DNA from: Lagierella massiliensis
GTDB lineage: Bacteria; Bacillota; Clostridia; Tissierellales; Peptoniphilaceae
Direction of reading: 5' to 3'
NCBI GenBank assembly: GCA_030532135.1
Contig: JAUNLT010000001.1
Span: 201,839-265,838 of the forward strand
Length of the DNA: 64,000 bases
Shown: in pieces, positions 26,828-36,043 of the stretch
Position numbering within the stretch: the stretch's first letter is position 1
Layout of the letters: the number at the start of each line of letters is the position of its first letter
Made by a program: the position numbers and the translations under genes
The notes under the pieces: model-generated
Told to the model about the DNA's origin: nothing
The model's input: the letters and a program-made list of their open reading frames with translations, nothing else
Database searches by the model: none

Positions 26828-26847
26828 AGGTTACCTTCGGGTAACCT
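26828..26847 (+). promoter_or_regulatory. Intercistronic hairpin between bmp and its ATPase
   Basis: Perfect 8-bp stem AGGTTACC/GGTAACCT closed by a TTCG tetraloop, six bases after the lipoprotein stop and 24 before the ATPase start. There is no T tract, so it is not a standard terminator; it could shield the upstream mRNA from 3' decay or attenuate downstream expression. Confidence 0.75.
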
Positions 26848-26871
26848 CTACATATAAAATGGGAGGGAAAA

Positions 26872-28413
26872 ATGGCAGACTATATTGTAGAGATGCAAAA
26901 TATCACTAAGAGATTCCCTGGAGTAGTGGCAAATGACAATGTAACTATAAAGGTAAAAAAAGGTGAGATATTTGCACTGCTAGGCGAAAACGGAGCAGGT
27001 AAATCCACTCTTATGAGTATGCTCTTCGGAATGTATGAACCAGATGATGGGAAAATATTAATAAATGGTAAAGAGGTTAGAATAACATCACCTAATGTAG
27101 CGACGGAATTGAGTATAGGTATGGTACATCAACATTTTAAGCTAGTACCTAATTATACTGTAGCTGAGAATATAATAATGGGTATTGAGCCTAAAAAGAA
27201 ATTTTTAGGACTATTTCCTTATGTAGATATGGACTTAGCAAATAAAAAAGTAGAAGAGTTTTCTACTAAGTATGGTCTTGAAGTAAATCCTAAGTCTAAA
27301 ATAGAAGATTTAAATGTATCCGTACAACAAAGGGTAGAAATTTTAAAAATGTTATATAGGGAGTCAGAAATACTTATTTTTGATGAACCAACTGCTGTTT
27401 TAACACCTCAAGAAATAGAATTTTTACTGGATATAATTATAGCCTTAAAAGAATCAGGAAAAACCATATTACTTATAACTCACAAACTTGATGAAATAAA
27501 AAAAGTAGCCGATAGATGTGCAATTCTTAGAAGAGGTAAATTGATAGATGTTGTAAAAACAGATGAGGTTAGTAAAAAAGAACTTTCATCATTGATGGTA
27601 GGAAAAGAGATTGAACTTACTATTGATAAGGAAAATCCTAGGTTTGGAAAAAAAATTCTAGAAGTTAAAAATCTTAATGTGGTAAATAAGGACAAAGTAA
27701 AGGTTGTTAAAGACGTTTCGTTTGATGTTAGAGAGGGAGAGATATTTGCGATTGCAGGAGTTTCTGGAAATGGCCAAGTAGAGCTTGCAGATGCAATTGC
27801 GGGAATGATAAATGTAAAGTCAGGAAGTGTAAAGCTTCTTGGCAAAGATATAACAAATGCTTCTATTAGGGATAGAAATATCTCTGGAATTTCATATATA
27901 CCTGAAGACAGACATTCAGTTGGTCTCATAATGGACTTTGAATTAGAAGAGAATTTATCGTCAAAGAATTACTATAAAGAAAATTTTTCAAAATCTGGAA
28001 TATTAAATTTTGAAACTATAAAAAAATATGGTGATACTTTGATTGACAAATATGATATTAGATCGGGACAAAGAGGAAAGACTATAGTACGTTCCATGAG
28101 TGGTGGAAACCAACAAAAGGCAATTATTGGTAGAGAGATTGAGCAAGATTCACCACTTCAAATTTACGTTCAACCTACAAGGGGTTTAGATATTGGAGCG
28201 GTGACTAATATCCACAGATATATATTAGAAGAGAGGAAAAAAGGCAAGGCAATACTTTTGATTTCACTAGAACTTGAAGAGGTAATGAACCTAGCAGACA
28301 CTATTGGAGTTATCTATAATGGAGAGATTATTAAAATCAAAGAGGCTTCAAAGCTTACAAGTACTCAAGTGGGAGCTGCAATGATGGGGGTAAGAGAAAA
28401 TGACAGAGAGTAA
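26872..28413 (+). CDS. nupO: Nucleoside ABC transporter ATPase (double NBD)
   Basis: 513 residues with two ATPase domains, as in NupO/YufO and sugar importers. Domain 1: Walker A GENGAGKST, Walker B ILIFDEPTAVLTP. Domain 2 from about residue 260: degenerate Walker A GVSGNGQVE, signature RSMSGGNQQKAII, and IYVQPTRGLDIGA in the Walker B region. The weakened second site is usual for this subfamily. ATG 26872 follows GGGAGG. Overlaps the first permease gene by 14 bases. Confidence 0.93.
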   Translation: MADYIVEMQNITKRFPGVVANDNVTIKVKKGEIFALLGENGAGKSTLMSMLFGMYEPDDGKILINGKEVRITSPNVATELSIGMVHQHFKLVPNYTVAENIIMGIEPKKKFLGLFPYVDMDLANKKVEEFSTKYGLEVNPKSKIEDLNVSVQQRVEILKMLYRESEILIFDEPTAVLTPQEIEFLLDIIIALKESGKTILLITHKLDEIKKVADRCAILRRGKLIDVVKTDEVSKKELSSLMVGKEIELTIDKENPRFGKKILEVKNLNVVNKDKVKVVKDVSFDVREGEIFAIAGVSGNGQVELADAIAGMINVKSGSVKLLGKDITNASIRDRNISGISYIPEDRHSVGLIMDFELEENLSSKNYYKENFSKSGILNFETIKKYGDTLIDKYDIRSGQRGKTIVRSMSGGNQQKAIIGREIEQDSPLQIYVQPTRGLDIGAVTNIHRYILEERKKGKAILLISLELEEVMNLADTIGVIYNGEIIKIKEASKLTSTQVGAAMMGVRENDRE

Positions 28414-29539
28414 AAAAAGAGCAATCTACGATCCTAAAAAACAAAATATACTAATACCTCTATTTGCAATTGTATTATCTTTGATTGTAGCTTCAATTAT
28501 TTTGCTAATACTAGGTAAAAATCCACTGTCAGCTTTTTATAATCTACTACAAGGAACGGGACTTGCACCAAAGGCAAGGTATGCTGGAGGTAAATCAATG
28601 GTGACCGATTTTGCAGATTTTTTAAATGCATTAACACCTATGATATTTGCATCACTTGCAGTTATGGTTGCACTAAAAGGAGGTCTATTTAATATAGGAG
28701 TTTCTGGGCAAATGTTAGTTGCAGGATTTGTAACTACGGTTTTAATAGGATACTCTGAATTAAGTGCATATGTTGCAAAGCCTCTTGTTATAGTTATTGG
28801 GTTTATTATAGGAGCTACTGTAGGTGGATTAATAGGTTTTTTAAAGTACAGATTTAATATAAATGAAGTGGTTTCATCAATTATGATAAATTACATGGCA
28901 CAATATGTAATAGCTTTTTTTATAAATACAAAATATGTAGACCCTGTAAGTAGACAATCTAAAAATATTGGACAAAATGCAAGACTTACACTTATGAATA
29001 TGAGAATTGGCGGATTTAAGATCAATATACCCCTTGCAATAGTGCTTGCGATTATTACAGTATTCTTAATTAAATTTATAATGGATAAGACTGTAACGGG
29101 ATTTGAAATAAAATCTGTTGGAGCAGGTTCCCTTGCATCAAAGTATATTGGTATTAACGTTTCAAGAAAGACTGTTCAAACCATGTTTATATCTGGAGGA
29201 CTTGCTGGTGTTGCTGGGGTAACCTACTTTTTAGGATATTATGGTTCTATTCGTCCAAATGTATTACCTGCTGTAGGATTTGACGCAATAGCCGTTTGTC
29301 TACTTGGGAACTCAAGTCCTATAGGCATTGTATTTGCTTCCTTTATAATAAATTTAATTAGTGAGGGTGGAAATTATATGAGTTCACAGGCTGGAGTTGA
29401 CAGGGAAATATCTGCAGTTATAACAGGACTTATTCTTTTATTCAGTGCTTGTGGCGCATATTTCAAGTATAAGTTGAATAGCATGGAAAAAACAGCCCTT
29501 AAAGAAAACAAAGAAAAAAAGGGGGAAGAAAATGCTTAA
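28400..29539 (+). CDS. nupP: Nucleoside ABC transporter permease 1
   Basis: 379-residue BPD_transp_2-type permease with about ten helices and the family motif GLFNIGVSGQMLVAGF in the first half, plus SVGAGSLASKYIGINVSRK in the cytoplasmic coupling region. It matches NupP/YufP-like permeases that accompany BMP proteins. Starts inside the ATPase gene and overlaps the second permease by 8 bases. Basic C-terminal tail rich in Lys/Glu. Confidence 0.92.
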   Translation: MTESKKRAIYDPKKQNILIPLFAIVLSLIVASIILLILGKNPLSAFYNLLQGTGLAPKARYAGGKSMVTDFADFLNALTPMIFASLAVMVALKGGLFNIGVSGQMLVAGFVTTVLIGYSELSAYVAKPLVIVIGFIIGATVGGLIGFLKYRFNINEVVSSIMINYMAQYVIAFFINTKYVDPVSRQSKNIGQNARLTLMNMRIGGFKINIPLAIVLAIITVFLIKFIMDKTVTGFEIKSVGAGSLASKYIGINVSRKTVQTMFISGGLAGVAGVTYFLGYYGSIRPNVLPAVGFDAIAVCLLGNSSPIGIVFASFIINLISEGGNYMSSQAGVDREISAVITGLILLFSACGAYFKYKLNSMEKTALKENKEKKGEENA

Positions 29540-30494
29540 AACAATAATTATCGATGGAATGTCTTTTGCCCTTCCGCTTTTTATAATGGCTATTGGTGGA
29601 ATATATTCTGAGAAATCGGGAATTGTAAACCTTGCACTCGAAGGATTACAAGGATTTGGAGCTTTTGGAGGGGCCTTGTTTGCCGTAATGGCAGTAAACT
29701 TTTTAGGACTTCAAGGTAATACTGTATACTATCTAGCTCTTTTAATGGCGATGATTGCTGGAATGATATATTCTATGCTTCATGCACTCCTATCCATTAA
29801 ATTTAAAGCAGATCAAGTTATTTCAGGGGTTGTAGTGAACATACTTGCACTTGCACTAACTACTTTCTTGACAAAGCAAATTAACAAAGTGGTATTTAAC
29901 AATCCGTCAGATAAATTCATTTTGGATGTATCACAGAGAATTACAATACCTTATCTTTCTCAAATACCAATAATTGGAGGTTTCTTTTCAAAGATATATC
30001 CTTTTGAAATTATTATTATAATAATGGCGATAATCGCTTGGTATACACTTTATAAGACAAGGTATGGACTTCATCTACGAGCTTGTGGTGAAAATCCCAA
30101 CTCAGCAGATGCAGCAGGAATTGATGTAGCAAAGACAAGATTTATTGCAGTTTTATTTTCTGGAGCACTATCAGGTCTAGCGGGAATAAGTTTTGCATAC
30201 TCAATCTCTACAAACTTTTCTCCTGCACTATTTATGGGTTATGGATACTTGTCAATTGCTGCGTTAATATTTGGTAACTGGACAATAATTCCTACACTTG
30301 GAGCTTGTATTTTATTTGGGTTTGCCAAGTCTGCAGGATTTCAAGTAATTCAGCTTTTAGAATTACCAAGTAGCTACTCTGATTTGATAATGGTATTGCC
30401 ATATCTATTGACCTTGCTACTTTTAATTTTCTTTAGTAAAAGCAATAGAGCTCCAAGAGCTTTAGGTGAAATATACGATAAGGGAAAGAGATAA
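29532..30494 (+). CDS. nupQ: Nucleoside ABC transporter permease 2
   Basis: 320-residue BPD_transp_2-type permease with about nine helices; motif GIVNLALEGLQGFGAFGGAL and coupling segment RYGLHLRACGENPNSADAAGIDVAKTR (given here by its ends) typical for NupQ/YufQ. Forms the heterodimeric channel with permease 1. ATG 29532 lies after GGGGGAAG within the previous gene. The deaminase gene starts one base after its stop. Confidence 0.92.
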   Translation: MLKTIIIDGMSFALPLFIMAIGGIYSEKSGIVNLALEGLQGFGAFGGALFAVMAVNFLGLQGNTVYYLALLMAMIAGMIYSMLHALLSIKFKADQVISGVVVNILALALTTFLTKQINKVVFNNPSDKFILDVSQRITIPYLSQIPIIGGFFSKIYPFEIIIIIMAIIAWYTLYKTRYGLHLRACGENPNSADAAGIDVAKTRFIAVLFSGALSGLAGISFAYSISTNFSPALFMGYGYLSIAALIFGNWTIIPTLGACILFGFAKSAGFQVIQLLELPSSYSDLIMVLPYLLTLLLLIFFSKSNRAPRALGEIYDKGKR

Positions 30495-30495
30495 T

Positions 30496-31773
30496 ATGAA
30501 TATTAGATTTTATAATGGTAGAATTTTAACCATGAAAAATAACTTTGAAATTGAAGAAAAAGAACTTTGGGTCGAAGGAGATAAAATTAGCTATATTGGA
30601 GAAAATAAAGAATCCAATATAAGATGGGATGAAGAGATTGATTTGAAGGGAAATCTTTTAATGCCAGGTTTTAAGAATGCCCATACCCACACAGCGATGA
30701 CATTTTTAAGGTCAAATGCTGATGACTACCCTCTTCAAGAATGGTTAACAGAACATATCTTCCCAAGGGAAGCCAAATTACAAGGAGACGATGTATATTG
30801 GTTATCCATACTTGGGATTATGGAATATCTCAGTTCTGGGATAACAGCAAATTTCGATATGTATTTTCCCGAAGACATGATAGTTAAAGCGTCATTTGAT
30901 ACTGGGTTTAGAACGGTGCTTTGTGGTGCTTTAAACAATTTTGTTTCTTCAATAGAGCAAATGGAAGAATCTTATTTAAAGTACAATGATGAAAAATACA
31001 ATGGTCTAATTTCATACAAATTAGGCTTTCATGCTGAATACACCACATCTAGAGAACTTCTTGAAAAAATTGCAAAACTATCACAAAAATATAAGACTCC
31101 TGTTTGGACTCATAATTCAGAAACAAAGGCTGAAGTAGAGGGATGTAAAGAAAGATACGGTATGACTCCGACAAAACTCTTTGATGAAATTGGGATATAC
31201 GATCAGGGAGGTGGAGGATATCACTGTGTATATTTAGACGAAGAAGATTTAAAAATCTTTAAAGAAAAAGGACTTTATATAATTACCAACCCTTCCTCAA
31301 ATATAAAACTAGCTTCAGGAATTGCTCCAGTTCATAAATTTATGAATATGGATATACCAGTAGGAATTGGAACAGACGGACCTGCAAGTAACAATGCACT
31401 TGATATGTTTAGGGAAATGTTTTTAGTTTCAGGATTGACTAAGGTTAAAACGGGGGATGCATCCTTAGTTGATGGAAATGAGGTTTTAAAAATGGCAACG
31501 GTAAGCTCTGCACATGCCATGGGACTTTTTGACTGTGATGTACTAGAAGAAGGTAAAAAAGCAGATTTAATCGTAATTGACCTTAATCGTCCTAATATGC
31601 AACCTGTAAATAATATTTCTAAAAATTTGGTATATAGTGGTAGTAAGGAAAATATTAAATTGACTATGATAAATGGTAATATTTTATATAGAGACGGTAA
31701 ATTTAATATAGGATTTGATGAGAAAGAAATTTACAAGAAGGCACAAGAAATAGCAGACAGAATAAATAATTAA
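30496..31773 (+). CDS. mtaD: Amidohydrolase: SAH/MTA/5'-deoxyadenosine deaminase family
   Basis: 425-residue metal-dependent amidohydrolase of the MtaD/SsnA/TrzN group. Metal ligands: NAHTHTAM (about residue 60), GFHAEYTTS, VWTHNSET and IGTDGPASNN. Family members deaminate adenosine derivatives (S-adenosylhomocysteine, methylthioadenosine, 5'-deoxyadenosine) to the inosine forms. ATG 30496 is chosen one base after the permease stop; a longer reading from 30466 would lie within it. Last gene of the operon: with PNP and MtnA it would convert imported or internally made 5'-modified adenosine to hypoxanthine and a ribulose-phosphate derivative. A guanine deaminase is less likely. Confidence 0.85.
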   Translation: MNIRFYNGRILTMKNNFEIEEKELWVEGDKISYIGENKESNIRWDEEIDLKGNLLMPGFKNAHTHTAMTFLRSNADDYPLQEWLTEHIFPREAKLQGDDVYWLSILGIMEYLSSGITANFDMYFPEDMIVKASFDTGFRTVLCGALNNFVSSIEQMEESYLKYNDEKYNGLISYKLGFHAEYTTSRELLEKIAKLSQKYKTPVWTHNSETKAEVEGCKERYGMTPTKLFDEIGIYDQGGGGYHCVYLDEEDLKIFKEKGLYIITNPSSNIKLASGIAPVHKFMNMDIPVGIGTDGPASNNALDMFREMFLVSGLTKVKTGDASLVDGNEVLKMATVSSAHAMGLFDCDVLEEGKKADLIVIDLNRPNMQPVNNISKNLVYSGSKENIKLTMINGNILYRDGKFNIGFDEKEIYKKAQEIADRINN

Positions 31774-31856
31774 GAAAATGTAATATTTCTAAAAGAAATG
31801 CTAGAATATCACAAAGAAAATGTTTTAAAATTTTTTGATGGGTATATAATATATAA

Positions 31857-32300
31857 CAAGATATTGATGAGTATTACGAAGTTGAAAGTCGAGTTCAATT
31901 TTAAATGAAATCAAATTATTTCAGAATATAAGGTTAACTTATGAAAGGTAATTTGTATAGTCAGAAATCAATACTTGTTAAGTTTCAGATATCCGAGTCT
32001 AGCAATAAAAAGTCTAGTGAGATTGATTTGATCACATTAGAACGAGTTTGAACTGACAATTGAATAGACTAATTTGAATACTATTTTAATTAAAGATAGT
32101 AAATTTAGAAATATACAGATATTTCAGCTTGGAAAATCTAGATAGATTTATCTAAGGGTAAAAATAAAAAGAACAAAAAAAGAACTAAAAGAACAACCTT
32201 TAAAAAGAGCAAAACTATTATTTAAATTTTATATGAAAGGATTTGATAATAGGTGATAGAACCAAAAAGTTCATCTAGGCTCGGTATCAGAAACAGTTAA
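31857..32300 (+). pseudogene. Decayed protein gene, identity unknown
   Basis: This 640-base gap between operons has no intact gene but shows protein-like pieces. One frame gives QDIDEYYEVESRVQF (31857-31901) and, after stops, MKGNLYSQKSILVKFQISES and more (31941-32048). A shifted frame gives KDSKFRNIQIFQLGKSR and KKELKEQPLKRAKLLFKFYM (about 32095-32253), and a further shift gives VIEPKSSSRLGIRNS ending at TAA 32298. A terminator follows at once. Three frameshifts and several stops are needed, so it is a pseudogene if real. No family recognised. Confidence 0.45.
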
Positions 32301-32338
32301 AAGGATAAGTTAAGATAAAAAGAACTTATCCTTTTTTA
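32301..32338 (+). terminator. Rho-independent terminator after the decayed gene
   Basis: AAGGATAAGTT (32301-32311) pairs with AACTTATCCTT (32323-32333), followed by TTTTAG. It is well preserved although the gene before it is not. Confidence 0.88.
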
Positions 32339-32353
32339 GTGTAAAGATTAAAG

Positions 32354-32383
32354 TTATTTTTAGGATAAATTTTAAGGTATAAT
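32354..32383 (+). promoter_or_regulatory. Possible promoter of folC
   Basis: TTATTT (32354-32359), 18 bases, TATAAT (32378-32383); the start codon lies 35 bases downstream. Only the -10 is strong. Confidence 0.5.
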
Positions 32384-32417
32384 CTAAGTAGCGATAATTG
32401 GATAAGTAGGTTGAGTT

Positions 32418-33740
32418 ATGAAAGATTTGATTAATAAAGAAAACTTAACGGTTTTTGAGAAAAGATACTATGAAATAAAAGAAAATTGGCCTAAACAGGG
32501 CATGGATTTATCTTTGGATAGAATAAAAGGGTATTTAAATTACAAAGGAAATCCACAAAATAAATTAAAAGTAATTCAAATAGGAGGAACTAATGGTAAA
32601 GGTTCAACAGGTACCTTTATAAAGTCCATTTTAGAAAATAATGGCTTAAAAGTCGGATTTTTTTCAAGTCCTTCTATAATAGCAGACAATGAGTCGATTA
32701 AGATAAATGACAAATTCATAGAATATAAAATATTTTCAAAGGATTTACTAGATATTTGCAAGAATTGGGAAGAAAATTTTGATGAAGATAACTTTTTATC
32801 TTTTTTTGAAGCTTCAACAATAGTAGCCATTGAATATTTTCTAAAAGAAGATGTAGATATTGCCATATTTGAAGTAGGGCTTGGGGGTAGGCTGGACAGC
32901 ACAAATGTATTTTCACATAAATTAATTGACGTATTTTCACATATTGGACTTGATCACATTGGTGTTTTGGGAAATTCAATAGAAGAAATTGCCACTGAAA
33001 AATCTGGAATTATAAAAAATAATGATATTGTGTTGTCCTATCCAATCCCAACAGAGGCTGTAGAAGTAATAAAAAAGAAATGTATTGAGAAAAATGCAAA
33101 ATTTAAAACAATTAATATTGAAGATATAGGGACTAAAGAAATCGACATTAGAGGTTCAACTTATACTTATAAAGACTTTAAAGACATTTTTATATCTATG
33201 AATGGTGAAAATCAGATATATAATTCTATAATGGCATTAGAAGCTTCACTAATTTTACAAGATAAATATGGATATAAAATTACAGAAAAAAACATTAGAG
33301 AGGGACTTGCTAAAGCTTTTTTACCAGGAAGATTAGAGTGGTATAAATATGGAAATAAGGATATATTATTTGATGGAGCTCATAATGAAGATGGAATAGA
33401 TGGATTTTTGTCGTATGTAACAAAAAATATTCCAAAGAAATTTAATTTAGTAATTGGAATATTAAAAGATAAAGAGTATGAAAAAATTTTTTATAAATTA
33501 AAAGATTTAAATTGTAGATTTTATTTGACAGAAGTGCCGTTCATAGGTAGACAGTTGACTGTTGAAGATGCAAATAAAGTGCTTAAAAAGTATAGAAATG
33601 ACAAGATATATAAATTTGAAGATCCAATCGAAGCTATAAAACACGCCATAGATAATAGTTATGAAGAGGAACCTGTAGTAGTAACAGGATCTTTATATTT
33701 AATATCGAAAATTAGAGAATACTTGCAAAATAATATTTAA
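32418..33740 (+). CDS. folC: Folylpolyglutamate synthase / dihydrofolate synthase
   Basis: 440-residue Mur-ligase-family enzyme that adds glutamate to folates (and may make dihydrofolate). P-loop IGGTNGKGSTGTF (residues about 54-66), EVGLGGRLDSTNVF metal/omega-loop region, HIGLDHIGVLGNS, and C-terminal LPGRLEWY and DGAHNEDGID. ATG 32418 has only a weak ribosome-binding site (TAGGTTG). It stands alone between two terminators; valS, its frequent neighbour, is not here. Confidence 0.94.
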   Translation: MKDLINKENLTVFEKRYYEIKENWPKQGMDLSLDRIKGYLNYKGNPQNKLKVIQIGGTNGKGSTGTFIKSILENNGLKVGFFSSPSIIADNESIKINDKFIEYKIFSKDLLDICKNWEENFDEDNFLSFFEASTIVAIEYFLKEDVDIAIFEVGLGGRLDSTNVFSHKLIDVFSHIGLDHIGVLGNSIEEIATEKSGIIKNNDIVLSYPIPTEAVEVIKKKCIEKNAKFKTINIEDIGTKEIDIRGSTYTYKDFKDIFISMNGENQIYNSIMALEASLILQDKYGYKITEKNIREGLAKAFLPGRLEWYKYGNKDILFDGAHNEDGIDGFLSYVTKNIPKKFNLVIGILKDKEYEKIFYKLKDLNCRFYLTEVPFIGRQLTVEDANKVLKKYRNDKIYKFEDPIEAIKHAIDNSYEEEPVVVTGSLYLISKIREYLQNNI

Positions 33741-33750
33741 AATAGGACGT

Positions 33751-33788
33751 GTAGGGTGATTTATACCCTATACCTTTTCTATTTTTAG
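33751..33788 (+). terminator. Probable terminator after folC
   Basis: TAGGGT (33752-33757) pairs with ACCCTA (33765-33770), followed by a T-rich run (CTTTTCTATTTTT). The stem is short. Confidence 0.6.
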
Positions 33789-33797
33789 GAAATGTAC

Positions 33798-33803
33798 TAT
33801 AAT
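33798..33803 (+). promoter_or_regulatory. -10 box of the suf operon
   Basis: TATAAT, 75 bases before sufC. The leader then holds a small hairpin CCTAC/GTAGG (near 33844-33860) before AGGAGG. No clear -35 and no recognisable IscR-type palindrome. Confidence 0.5.
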
Positions 33804-33878
33804 ATGTAATTGAGAGATTTAACGAATAAATACGACTTTATAGCCTACTAAATAGGTAGGATACAACAGGAGGTTTAC

Positions 33879-34625
33879 ATGAAAGAACTACTCAATGTAA
33901 AAAATTTAAATGCTAAAGTAGAAGACAATCATATTCTAAAGGGAATAGATTTAACTATAAATGCTGGAGAAATTCACGTGTTCATGGGGCCTAATGGTGC
34001 AGGTAAAACAACTTTTGCAAACTGTATTATGGGTAATCCTAAATATGAAATAAGTGAAGGAGATATTTATTATAAAGAAAGAAAAATAAATGATCTAGCT
34101 GTAGATGAAAGAGCTAGAGAAGGAATTTTTATGTCTTTTCAAGCACCTATAGAAGTTCCTGGAATTTCTGTTGAAAATTTTCTTAAGACTGCAAAGACTC
34201 AAATAACTGGAGAAAAACAAAAGATTCTAACATTTAATAAAGAATTAAAAGCACATATGAAAAGTCTTGAAATAGATCCTTCTTATTCTCAAAGATATTT
34301 GAATGTGGGTTTTTCAGGTGGAGAGAGAAAGAAAAATGAAATTCTTCAATTAAAAGTTTTAAATCCAACTCTTGCATTTCTTGACGAAACGGATTCAGGC
34401 CTTGATGTGGATGCAATAAGAATTGTATCTCAAGGTGTAAATGATTTTCACAATGAAGATAATGCGATTGTAATTATAACACATCAAATTAGACTTTTAG
34501 AGAAGATTTCCCCTGACTATGTCCATGTATTTGTGGATGGACAAATAGTAAAATCAGGAGACATGTCCATAGCATATGATATTGATAAGAACGGATTTGA
34601 TTCATATAAAAAGGACGTGATTTAA
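33879..34625 (+). CDS. sufC: SUF Fe-S assembly ATPase SufC
   Basis: 248-residue ABC-type ATPase of the SufBCD scaffold. Walker A GPNGAGKTT, signature FSGGERKK, Walker B LAFLDETDSGLD (the DETDSGLD form is specific to SufC), switch His IITHQ. First gene of sufCBDSU, which provides the cell's Fe-S clusters. AGGAGG precedes ATG 33879; the stop overlaps the sufB start by one base. Confidence 0.97.
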   Translation: MKELLNVKNLNAKVEDNHILKGIDLTINAGEIHVFMGPNGAGKTTFANCIMGNPKYEISEGDIYYKERKINDLAVDERAREGIFMSFQAPIEVPGISVENFLKTAKTQITGEKQKILTFNKELKAHMKSLEIDPSYSQRYLNVGFSGGERKKNEILQLKVLNPTLAFLDETDSGLDVDAIRIVSQGVNDFHNEDNAIVIITHQIRLLEKISPDYVHVFVDGQIVKSGDMSIAYDIDKNGFDSYKKDVI

Positions 34626-36034
34626 TGCCTAGTAAAGAAAGAACTCAAATTGATAATATCAATAGAGAGTTATTAGATAAAAAAAATGAATTTAAATACA
34701 AGTACAAGACAAGAGCAGGTCTTAATGAAGATATTATACGTGAAATATCTAAACAAAAAGACGAACCTGAGTGGATGCTTGAACATAGATTAAAATCCCT
34801 TGAAATTTATAAAAAATTAGAAAATCCACCTTGGGGCGCAGATATTTCAGATTTAAATGTTGATGATATCGTAACTTATGTAAGACCAGATTCAAACCTT
34901 AATTACTCATGGGATGACGTACCTGAAGACATTAAAGATACATTCGATCAGCTGGGGCTTGTTGAAGCTGACCAAAAATCTCTTGCTGGAGTAGGAGCGC
35001 AGTATGACTCTGAAGTTGTATATCATAGTATTCAAGAGAATTTGACAAAACAGGGAGTAATTTATACCGATTTTGATACGGCAGTTAAAAAATATCCTGA
35101 GATTGTTAAAGAATATTTTATGAAACTTATTCCCCCATCAGATCACAAATACGCTGCCCTTCATGGAGCGGTGTGGTCAGGAGGCTCTTTTGTCTATGTA
35201 CCAGAGGGAGTCCATTTAGATATTCCTATTCAGTCTTATTTTAGACAAAATGCTCCAGGAACTGGACAGTTTGAACATACTTTGATCATAGTGGAAAAAG
35301 GAGCATGGTGTCACTTTATAGAAGGGTGTTCAGCACCTAAATACAATGTAAACAACCTTCACGCAGGAGCTGTTGAACTTCATGTAAAAGAGGGTGCTTA
35401 TTTAAGATATTCAACCATTGAAAATTGGTCAAAGAATATGTACAACTTAAATACTAAAAGGGCATTGGTAGACAAAGACGGTACAATTGAATGGGTTAGT
35501 GGATCATTTGGTTCTAGAGTGTCCTATCTATACCCGATGAGTATATTAAGAGGAGAAAATGCTCACAGTGAATTCACAGGAGTTACATTTGCTACAGGAG
35601 AACAAGAACTTGACACTGGAACAAAAGTAGTCCATGCAGCGCCACATACAACTTCAAATACAAATACCAAGTCGATTTCAAAAGGTGGAGGAAATGCTAT
35701 ATATAGAGGATTGCTCCACATAGGTAAAAATGCGTATGGTTCAAAAGCTACTACAAACTGCGAATCTCTAATGCTTGACAATGAATCCAGAGCAGATACT
35801 ATACCAGCTATAATTATTGAAAATGACGATGTAGATATAGGACATGAAGCAAAAATAGGTAGAATTTCTGACGAGACCATATTCTATTTAATGAGTAGAG
35901 GAATTTCAGAAGATGAAGCTAAGTCAATGGTTGTACGGGGATTTGTGGAACCGGTTTCAAAGGCTTTACCACTAGAATATTCTGTAGAAATGAACAATTT
36001 AATCAACCTTGAACTTAAAGGTACCATAGGTTAG
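34625..36034 (+). CDS. sufB: SUF Fe-S scaffold protein SufB
   Basis: 469-residue SufB, the scaffold on which clusters form with SufC and SufD. Conserved SufB blocks: PEWMLEHRLKSLEIYKK, GAQYDSEVVYHSI, APGTGQFEHTLIIVEKGA, EGCSAPKYN with a candidate ligand Cys, and the C-terminal TNCESLMLDNESRADTIP and GHEAKIGRIS. The core is a right-handed beta helix. ATG 34625 overlaps the sufC stop. Confidence 0.97.
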   Translation: MPSKERTQIDNINRELLDKKNEFKYKYKTRAGLNEDIIREISKQKDEPEWMLEHRLKSLEIYKKLENPPWGADISDLNVDDIVTYVRPDSNLNYSWDDVPEDIKDTFDQLGLVEADQKSLAGVGAQYDSEVVYHSIQENLTKQGVIYTDFDTAVKKYPEIVKEYFMKLIPPSDHKYAALHGAVWSGGSFVYVPEGVHLDIPIQSYFRQNAPGTGQFEHTLIIVEKGAWCHFIEGCSAPKYNVNNLHAGAVELHVKEGAYLRYSTIENWSKNMYNLNTKRALVDKDGTIEWVSGSFGSRVSYLYPMSILRGENAHSEFTGVTFATGEQELDTGTKVVHAAPHTTSNTNTKSISKGGGNAIYRGLLHIGKNAYGSKATTNCESLMLDNESRADTIPAIIIENDDVDIGHEAKIGRISDETIFYLMSRGISEDEAKSMVVRGFVEPVSKALPLEYSVEMNNLINLELKGTIG

Positions 36035-36043
36035 GAGGGAAAT

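Noticed and set aside
27480..27929. Open frame of about 150 codons on the minus strand inside the nucleoside ATPase gene
   Set aside because: Fully inside a gene with complete ABC motifs; serine/phenylalanine-rich product typical of antisense translation.
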